From assembly GCA_030141605.1 (NCBI GenBank), contig JAQGDQ010000491.1, positions 64,001 through 102,248 of the forward strand: a DNA stretch of 38,248 nt. Reading direction: 5' to 3'. The notes under the pieces were generated by a model. It was not told the origin of the DNA and did no database searches. It saw nothing but the letters and a program-made list of their open reading frames with translations. Made by a program: the position numbers and the translations under genes. This document shows, one piece after another, positions 24,101 to 34,800 of this stretch; position 1 is the stretch's first letter, and every line of letters begins with the position of its first letter. Source of the DNA: Tubiluchus corallicola (Eukaryota; Priapulida; Priapulimorpha; Priapulimorphida; Tubiluchidae).

Positions 24101-27100
24101 CACGTCTAATTAATTTATAAGACGTTTGTGCTTTATATTCTTGTTTTTTAAAATTGTTTTTTTTAAATCATCATTTAATATTTGCTTTTACAATTTTAAC
24201 TTTTTCCATTTTATTAGTCAAATCTCGGTAATATGACTTTCACGGGACCCAGATATTTTTTCTCTGCATTAAGTGTGTTTTGTACTATCCATTACATACA
24301 TTTCTATTAGCTCCTAATGTTATTCTAATGTAAAATAGCAATTATATTTATTCTACAAGCCTCTAAGTTGGTTATAATTTAATCTGTGAGAGTAATTTAA
24401 GTTTGTTTATCACAGTCACAATTTACAAACAACACGCTGGCAGTCAGTTTAGTACAGTACAGTACAGTAGAAGGTATGAGTTTCGTCATAAGCCGAGTCA
24501 TAATACCAGGATTCGACAGTAGTAAACACTTTTAGGTTTACAATGAATTAGCAATAACATTAATAGCAGTTTGTTAAATTTTGCAATGTTGGGTTTACAT
24601 ACAAATTATGAGCTTATGTAAAATTTTTAGGTTCCTCCACCGAGTGGTGCTGCCGAACCGGAAGTCATCGGACAGGTAGATGCAGGTGAAGAAGAAGGTG
24701 AGGACGTAACCGACTACAAATTCGTGAAGTTTGCCACTACATACTTCCAAGGCAATGCAACTCACGCCTACGTCAAACGGCTCCTCAAAGCTCCGTTGTT
24801 GCCCCTGCGAAATGAGGGAGACATTGCCGTATGTATTCTGCATAATGTATTGTTTATTAAAATTAGATAACTGTAAACTTTTGCATTGTCAATTAAGAAC
24901 AGTTTATGTTGTTACCATTACGATTTGATTATGTTAATGGATGTTTTTTCATTACTTAGGCAGCACTGGTTATCTGGAAAATGATCCTCAGGTTTATGGG
25001 TGATTTGCCAGAACCTAAGCGTACTATGGGTGCACCTATGGAACGTGTAAGTTCACTGAATGTTGTTCAGAAATTTAGTCTAAGTATCCTATTTGAACTT
25101 TTGCCTAGTAATTTTGCAAAGCTTGCTTTTTCATTATATGGAAGTGGAATTTCAATTTCTGTCTACCAGAGTTAGTATAATACATTCTTCATTCTTGTTT
25201 GTGACCTTAACTTGCTTAAACTATATTTTTGAAAAAGTTAAGTTCTCATGAAAACCTCTTTTAAGGTTTTTAGCTTTAATCATATTAAGTACACAGCAGC
25301 GTATACAAACACTCGTCAAAATGTTTATCTAAGAACAGTCTTGCCATCCGTGAAATTTCACAACTGTGTTTGTACGGATTTGCACTTATACCAAAGAGCT
25401 TATACCAAAGACCATAACTTATTAAGGCCGCTTCGCCATGGTGGCATAACATACTTTGCTAACACGATGTGCCTTATTGCAAAAGTCTGTCAGCATAAAT
25501 TAAACTGTTTTTGTTCTTCCTAGAACATTTTTGTTGTCACACTTTCTTATGTTGTCTTACATAAAGATTTGTCAGTTGTTTGCTTCATTTTTGCAAAATT
25601 ATTGTCATGTATTTTTGTAAACCCATGCAGTTTTTCTTTAACTGACTCGTACTTAACTATGGAATATGCAGGTTTGAAAATGAAGCCAGGTGGTTTTTTT
25701 CACCAGTAAATTTAGCTGCTTATTTTAACTGTAGGATACAACACCGGTAATGACGAAGATTTATTCTACACTTTCGAAAGGAAACCGACAAGCTTACCAG
25801 AATGCTATCAGCGATTATGAAGTGGTAAGCGTCATCAAAACAATTGAGTTTTTACAGAAAGCTTCACTGTATAATTAATAGCTTATTGTTCTGATGTTTG
25901 CTTCTTTTGTGGTTTGCTACTAGTATTTTGTTTCTTTTATCAGTGTACCTCAATAGACACTCATAAATCCTAAAAATCCCTCGTCCAAGTACATTAGGCA
26001 CCGCTTAATAGACGGAAATGGGATTGGGACGGAATCACTTTGGGACGGAAATGTTTCTAATTAAACGACTGAATCTATTAGCCAACGGATGTAGTATTAC
26101 TCGTATAGTAGTATGAGTCCTCATTCCTCAGCTTAGTTTGCACTGTAAAAGCTGTTAGGCCTTTGTGCTCTATATTTCAGAATTAACTATGTGCTCTTAT
26201 TTGCTCTATGATGTTTATGACTTGTAAGTCATGGAATGCTGGCAAGGAATGCCAGCAGTTTACCTCACTGCATCAACGGCATCACAGCAACAGTTGACTG
26301 ATTATAAACGTTCTGTGAAAAACAGCAAGCGTTTCAAAAGGAGTTAGCCATGTGATTAATACTTTGGCTCCCATAAATTCTTGGACAATGAGGTTAATTG
26401 CAGAGGACAGATGGGTGACAGCTTTAAAACTACGCACTTAATGTGATTACTTCTACGTGCATCATAGTATACAAAAGTGAAGAAAAGGCAGCATAAAAGT
26501 AGTAAAACTTTTTTGGCCACACACGTGTCTTATGTTAAGTATGTGAAGCAAATATGTTGAGCCAATATGACAGAGTTATTTGAGTCAATTGCAGACAGCT
26601 TTTATGTACATTTGAATAGGAGCAGCCCATACCAGTTTTTTGGTCAGTTAGGTAACTGATTTTAATCGTGAGTCTTATAAACAGCGCCTGTTGTACTGAT
26701 AAAGTCTCTGACACCTAGTAAATTTATCACTCACTGAACTGCTGGCTAAACTTATTTCCTCATATCTCACACGCATTTTATTAAACACCTAAAATGCCAG
26801 AAATTCTTAACTACTTGCTTTTCAAATTGCAAAGGTAGAGACACTGAAATTTTAGTGCTCCTAAAGTGTGTAGTTCTAGTATGTGTGCACTGCTTTTCAG
26901 ATATCATTACTAAATAATAAAAAGCTTTAGTAATTGGTTTAGACCATTTTTGTGAAATGATGAATTTATATTAAACTTTAACAATTGTTAAACTACTTAA
27001 TCTGTTTGAACCAGGAACAATATGGAATGTCGCACAAGCCAAGAAGCCTTAGAAAGAAGATTGTTTCAATGACCTTGAAAAAGAAAACAAAAATGCCGGC

Positions 27101-28844
27101 TGAAGTGAGAGGTCACCTGGATGACGGTGAATATAGTGCAGACTACTTGGGACTAGAGGACAGACCAACATCCAATTTGGAGAAACTCCATTTCATTATA
27201 GGAAATGGAATTTTGCGACCTGAACTTAGGTTTGTTCATTTTGGTTAACATGCTTATGCAATTAAAAACGTAGCATGTGTGAGACAAGATAAAATGGATG
27301 GATCATATTTCTTAGCTCACTAGCTGTTGATTGGTAAAGAATAAAGGATAAACAGGCAGGCTTGTCAGCCTCTTCACAAATTTTATCTCATTTGTAGTTC
27401 TTAGAGAGCTTTCATATAATGATTTTGCTTATATTTATTTTGTTGTATAAGCTTATTACATCCTCACATTATGTGCAGGCAGATAAAAAGCTCGTAAGAA
27501 TTTAAGATTTTGTTTTTTAAAGACTAGTTTTCATTCAAAAGTTTCATATGTAGACTCACATTTGCATGGAAAATTTTAATATCAAGTAGTGGAATTGTCG
27601 TCAAAAAAATTTAGTAATTAATATTCAAACAAAACCTTTTGGCATGGTATTTTTTATATTCATTTAGAGATGAGATATATTGTATGATCTGTAAGCAACT
27701 AACCCAGAACCCCTCCCAAAGTAGCTATGCAAGAGGATGGATTTTGTTGTCTCTTTGTGTGGGATGTTTTGCTCCTTCCGAGCGGGTAAGTTGCTACTTG
27801 TTGTCACTTTTTTTTAGGTTAGTCACTTTGCCATCAAAATTGCAATTCTGCATTTCAGGTATTAATATTTCATTTGCTTAAAATTTTTTGATCATTTGTA
27901 GTTTGTGAGGTTCTTGAGAAATTTCATTACTGAGGGACCGCCAGGCTATGCTCCATACTGTGACCACAGACTGAGAAGAACGTTCCTCAATGGCACAAGA
28001 AATCAACCACCAAGCTGGTTAGAATTGCAGGTATGTTCTTACTCATTGATAACATTATTGTTACTCAAATTGTCATGAACTTTGTATGTAAATGCACTGA
28101 AGTTTAAATATACAGCTATCTAAATAATGTTTGGAAGTTCTTTTGTTTTTTTTAAAACGAAATTTTCGATTCTAACATTTTATCTTGCTATTTTTGCAGG
28201 CTACCAAATCGAAAAAACCAATAATGCTTCCTATAACATTTATGGATGGAACAACAAAGACGCTTCTAGCCGATTCGGCAACAACAGCGGCTGAACTTTG
28301 TGCTTTGCTGTCGGAAAAGATAACCCTCCAGGACCAGTTTGGTTTCTCCCTTTACATTGCTTTGTTTGACAAGGTATTTAGTTTAATTATCAAATTATAC
28401 AAGAATGTTGATGTATTTTATGTGTGCTTGTGCATTCTCTATGTGTTTAAATAATATCTATATAATACAATAATATCTGTGCATATCTATATAACACAAT
28501 ATAAATTTTAGCTTATGCACACATACGTATATATATATTTATATGTGTATAAGTACAACTCAGGCAAAATTTATCCTGGTTTTATCATAAATTTTAGCAA
28601 ATGTCCTTGTTCTTATATATTTGCAAGTAAAGCGCGCACGTAGAAAAGTTTGTCATTTTTAGTACTTTCCTAACAGTGTAAACCAAGGGAATGTTATGGA
28701 CCTTAATTATTATAAGTAATTGATTTGTCGTACATGCATTAAGGACATCATTATAATTGACGCTGTTGTATGTATACTCTTATATCATGATACAATGCAG
28801 AATTTTCGGCCTGCAAATAAAAGCCTTGCATATATATACTTGTG

Positions 28845-28876
<32 letters not shown>

Positions 28877-31800
28877 TGCGTGTGCGTGCTTGCGTGTGTA
28901 CATTATACATATATAGTATATATATATATTGTGCAAATAAAGATTTATTATCATCATCATCTATGTGTATGGATAATGGGTAAGGTGTTATGCATCACCA
29001 AACCTTAATTCATTATGTAATGCAATAAAAAAAGAATTAAAATGCAATTAAAGAAATTTTGTATCATTTCCCTTTTAAATTAAAAATGTAACAAAAAATA
29101 TAAACTAATGTTTTTTCTTAAACTGTAGCAGGCGTAATGATATTTGACTAATCACGTATTTATTTTTCAGGTATCCTCGTTAGGAAGTGGTAATGATCAT
29201 GTTATGGATGCTATATCTCAATGTGAACAGTATGCCAAGGAGCAGGGGGCACAGGAACGCAATGCACCCTGGAGACTGTTCTTCCGCAAAGAGATATTTG
29301 CACCATGGCATGATCCGTGTGAGGATACCGTTGCCACAAACCTGATTTACCAGCAGGTGGTAAGAGGAATCAAATTTGGTGAATACAGATGCGATAAGGT
29401 ATGTCATTGCTGATGTGGATTACTTTAAATAATATCTGATTTTAAAGACAAAAGTTGTTTTAACATAAGACTAACAGTTTGTAAATCAGTTCTCAATGTG
29501 AATTATGTTAAATTACTGTTTGCAGTACTGGGCAGTTTAACTCTGCTCACAAAACTCTTGACTTGAGCTGCACAGACATTAAACATGACAGAAAAGAAGA
29601 AACAGGATTCTAAATGAACAGATTTTATTACAAATAACAGTTTGTTTTCCCATATATGATTGTAAATGCTAACATATTTTCATATGTTTCATAATCTAAT
29701 TAACGGATTTTTTTATGTGTGTTTGATTAGCTAACAAATTCATTCTAGATGCGAAAGTTCTTTTCACATGTACTTGAAAATCGGAATAATTTGTGAAACG
29801 CTGTTTGGTCTTTTCTTATACCATTTCCGATCCACAAACGTCTTATTTGCTTTAAATTACATGTGCAGGAATGACATCAGACAACGAAAGGTTGTTTAAC
29901 GTTATGCAGTCAAAATGACACGTAAAAGTTTGTATTTACTATTAGTTAAAGTAGTCCTTAGGCGTGTGTTCATCATCTTAGTTTGTATTTACTATTAGTT
30001 AAAGTAGTCCTTAGGCGTGTGTTCATCATCTTAGTTTGTATTTACTATTAGTTAAAGTAATCCTTAGACGTGTGTTCATCATCTTAGGTGCTTTTGTTAT
30101 GCAACACAACACCACTCATAATTTGATGCCATGTTCTCTGATCTGCCATCATATGCCAAGTATTAATGTTAGTTAAGTCAAGTGGAGTATTTAAGAAGTC
30201 TTTTTTCAGAACATCTAATTTGTGATCAGCTGTCCTCTTGGTTTCTTCCCAGGTATTAGTGCTTGATGTAATGCTGTAGTAAGTGGAGAATCCTGTGGTA
30301 ATCTAATGACGTCCTATCCATCGAAGCCAACACTTCTGTATAACCTTGATCCACTCCTTTGTTGTTAAATCATACAGATCCCAATTTGGGATTTTCTTTG
30401 GCCATTTTATACCCAGCATCCTTCTGTACAGACGTCTTTGAAAATCATTAATTTCATTCTTCTGGGCAACTTTGACTGCCCACAATTCAGAATTATACAA
30501 GAATACAGGTTCTACAAGTGATGACAGAGTATGTAGTATAGTTTCTGTGGTAAGATTCGGATTTTCAAAAATGTTTGTGAATTTAGAATATGCAGCCAAA
30601 GGGTAATATTTTTCTGCATGGTATATCAGCTTCAGTGCCTAGGTGTGTTGTGTGAGAACAAAAAACCATCAACATAAAATGAACATGTGTTTTGCTTCTA
30701 GGATGAAGATTTGGCAATGATAGCAGCACAACAGTATTACATTGAGTACAGCCATGACATGAATGCTGAGCGGCTGCGCAATCTGCTGCCTTCATACATT
30801 CCGGATTATTACTTACAAGACGAAGACCACGCACTAAATAAATGGGTTCAGCTAGTCTTCTCTGCATTTAGAAAGGTAACATTTTAACTTGTTTGAGTTA
30901 TGCTATGCTTGCCGTGGGAAAAATAAATGTCCCTTATTTTGTATTTGTGGAAATGGGTAATTTCCCCATAAACAATTAACTCTTATAAACAGTTTTTATT
31001 ATTTTACGCTAAGAACACAATCGTCTTATTATGAAGTAGTACAAATGTAAGTGTAATAAATGTGAAATTGGTAAATCGCTAGAAAATCAGACAGTGTATC
31101 GTATTTGATTTTTTATTCTTTTCTGTATGCCCAGAATTAGCCTTCAAGCAAAACCAGACCCAATCTTAAACTGTAGGTTATAATAATCTATTCTTGGAAA
31201 GGAAACATACTAGTTTTTCAAAAATGACTTACGTGAAAGAATTATTACCACACAAACACAATTTCGCATTCGCATCACTAGTTCTTCGCTGTTACATACA
31301 TTTCACCATTCGCTAGTTAGTCGTGCACTAGTGCCAGCATTTTGGAAATGTATTACACAAAAAATAGGCTGTGTACCTCTCAGTTCAGAGATGTTTGTTT
31401 GTGATGTACTGCACACGTTCGTGCTCATACGTGAGTGCAGCAGTAAATTTGAAATTTGAATTTTTAACTGAAAACTTGCCTAGCTTTAGTACAGCACACT
31501 GAATAACTTACAGTAGCACTGTACTTCAAATTTTGCTTCTGCAAATGCATGCAACACGCTCGTGGATTATTTTTGCTGTTGAAAATTATGTTAGTTTGAG
31601 ATGTCATCAATAGTTGGACTCGCCCGCCTTTAATTAAGTTTTTGATCTATTATTTACTTATCAGAAACACTTTTGCAGTATTAACTATGTTAAAATGTAT
31701 GCGTTCTAAGGAATTTGAAAATGGGGTAGTACATGAAGAACTGTCCTGTCTTCCTTTAAGGTTATTACAATAGTCGCCCCTTAATAAAACCAGCTGCATT

Positions 31801-34800
31801 TTGGAATTTCTCCCAGAAAAACTATTGTTAAGAAAATTCGATTATTAAAACTAGTGCGACATTTAACAAAACCACATTTTTCAGTAATGAGCGACAATTG
31901 CAATAGCAAAATGAAAAAAAGGTAAATATTTTTTGGCAGTCTCGCTATTTTTTAAGATGCACATTTCAAATTTGAGTCCTGTTTGCTGGACTCCCTTTTT
32001 CTTAGTCAAAGTCTCACTGAACTTAAAGTGGATTGTTTCATCATACCCACTCTGCATATACAGCTGCTGAAATACACCTTAGTTTTTTGAATGAATTTGA
32101 ATCACTGTAGTATGCATGAACCATTTTGTAAGCATGTGAATGAACTGACTCCCCATGTTTAATTGTCACTTAGTATTAATTAGGATGAATTGTTCATATG
32201 CTCAACTTTCCCAAATTTACACGCTCACAACAGGCTGCTGCATAATAAAACCGCCATTTATTAAGACCACTTATTACTGGTCTGCTGGTGGTTTTATCAA
32301 GTCTCACTTACTGTACATAATTTTTCTCTATTACATGTATGCATCTTATCACAAATTGAATGACTGCTTACGATAACTTTGTGTTTCAGAGTTACATGGC
32401 CACTGAAAAGGTTCCCGCACTGAAGGTGAAAGAAGACATTGTAAACTATGCAAAGTACAAGTGGCCACTTTTATTCTCTCGATTCTACGAAGCTTACAAG
32501 TTTTCTGGCCCTCACCTGCCTAAAAACGATGTCATAATTGCAGTGAATTGGACAGGTGTTTACATAGTGGATGATCAAGAACAAGTTCTTTTGGAGCTGA
32601 GTTTCCCGGAAATCACTGCAGTGTCGTCAAACAAGTAACTTTACTTTGTGCTCTATTAAACTAAATCGCCATGAAATTATGTATCCTGAATGACTTTTTA
32701 CACATTGCCCTAGATTCGAAATTTTGCTAAACTTGTGTTATTGTGCAATGAAATATAGATAAGTGTGTTACGAGCATTGATATAAACCTGTTATTATTTG
32801 CCAAAAGATTTTAATGTGAAATACTGGAAAACCTCAAATCTAACATCTGATGAGACTGAATTGCACACATTGTGATCAACAGCTTTTAGTAACATCGACT
32901 AATTACTTACACACAATTAATCGTGTTGGATTTCTATCAATGCGCAGACATTAACACATTTTTTGCTTTAAATTTACAGTCGCTTAGCAAGCAAACTTCC
33001 GGGCAGTCAGAACTTTACGCTTGCTACTATTCGTAACGAAGAATTTACTTTCCAATCGACGAATGCGGAGGATATCAAGGACCTTGTGGTGTACTTCCTG
33101 GAAGGTTTGAAGAGACGATCACGCTACGTTGTTGCTCAAGTTGACTACAGTTCTACTGAAGGTACTGCTGTCTGCTTAAGATTATGTTGCTGTTAAATAT
33201 AAGAATACATGAATCATTCTGTCATGTTACTTGAATAGTATTAAATTCTTCTAAGTGTACATTAATGCAGCTTAATTGGGATTCCACATAACACCTCAGT
33301 AGCTGTTTTGCAAAGTCGACAGCTTAACATGTTGCACTTGTAAAGTTAGTTTTGCAACTAGATGGGCGTAGCTCATATCTGGGGTGTCACTGGGTTCACC
33401 AAGTAAGCCCCGAATCCCAATGAAGCATGATAACTGCTGACGACTGTTTAATTCAGATATTTTTGTGAGTTAAAATTAATTTGGTTAAATGTTCTTTACT
33501 AAAAGAAATCGCACATCAGGTAGCCCAGGAAAACACTAGTTATGATCCCTTTTGTATAAACTGCACGTATATTGTTCAGTAATGGAGGTTGGCTACAAAA
33601 AAATGCTACATGCTGCACAATCGAAAGATCTCACCTGTCTGACTTATTTTGGGGCTCAAATGCTGCTAGCAAGCAGGTGGCAGCGATGGTAGCTGAACTG
33701 TTGAATTTCATGAAAATCCAGAACTGATGTACTTTATGAGCTAAGTTTATTTGGTCATCCAAAAAAGAAAATTCAACAAGAAACAGTAAACTATGGATAT
33801 TACTAATGTGCGTGTGTGTGTGTTATTGTAGCACCATCAGATGATGTGTCATTCTTGACATACCAGAAGGGTGACCTCATAGTTCTAGACGAGCCTGTGC
33901 CGGAGGATAATACAGGCTGGTTGTATGGTCTGTGTGTGCGCACCAAGTTTAAAGGCAGTTTTCCAGTGGACACAATCTACATCTTGCCTGTTCTGACCAT
34001 GCCACCACCAGAAATTGTGGTAAGTAAATTTTCTTCTGTATTTATGTACATCACATGAAGTATTATAAGTGTACTATCACTGTAAGTGTTGAAGCAGTGC
34101 ATTTCTTACACCTGTAAATTGACAAGAAGTTGTTGGATTTGAAAATGTGGAAATAACTATGCAATTTCTATGACTGCTGAACAATAAAAAACAATTTTGC
34201 ACGAAAGATAGCGTGGTAGTGATGGAAATGGACAGTAATGTTTTTTCTGCTTAGTTATGCTAAGTGTATTATCACGTATACTAAAAATTTAATGTTAGAT
34301 AAAAAGGGTTTATGTTTACTATAGGCTGAAAATAGTTACTGCATCTATAGACGGTTAAATTTTCATTTTGTTATAACATATAAAGCTGTTCTACATTACT
34401 CTCTAGAAAATGTGACGTTATGTGTTTTTGTCGCTTAACTAGTGACTAACTGAATAGCTAGATCTACTGGGTTAGTCTTCGTATTTTAAAACAACTAAAT
34501 TTTTGGCCCTCAGTCTAGTGCCTTCAAGGTTACAAAATTGTGTCTGTAAACAAAGATGTCAATTTATCATCATTTTTCAACCAGAATAGTTGCTAATTAG
34601 TAGCCTTGCTTTAGCAGCATTTGGCAGTAAATGAAAAACTGTATTGTAGTACAGCTCAAATAAATTAGCTAGATTGGCTAAAAATAGCTAAAAAGTGGCT
34701 AAAAAGATTACCATTTACCTCTTTGTTCTTTCAGTTTGGCCTAACAAATTATAACAATAAAATGGTGATAGTTTGCTGATCTTGCTTCTTTTCTGTGGTT

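Noticed and set aside
25248-25523. 91-codon open frame in intron 22
   Set aside because: No recognisable domain, no splice sites fitting the neighbouring exon phases, and exons 22 and 23 already join in frame without it.
30583-30867. 94-codon minus-strand open frame opposite exon 29
   Set aside because: Mostly antisense of exon 29. Only its last part overlaps the LINE fragment, in a different frame from the LINE product.
33360-33720. A fourth hAT-like element in intron 31
   Set aside because: One end-like sequence (GGGCGTAGCTC) without a matching inverted end or target duplication.
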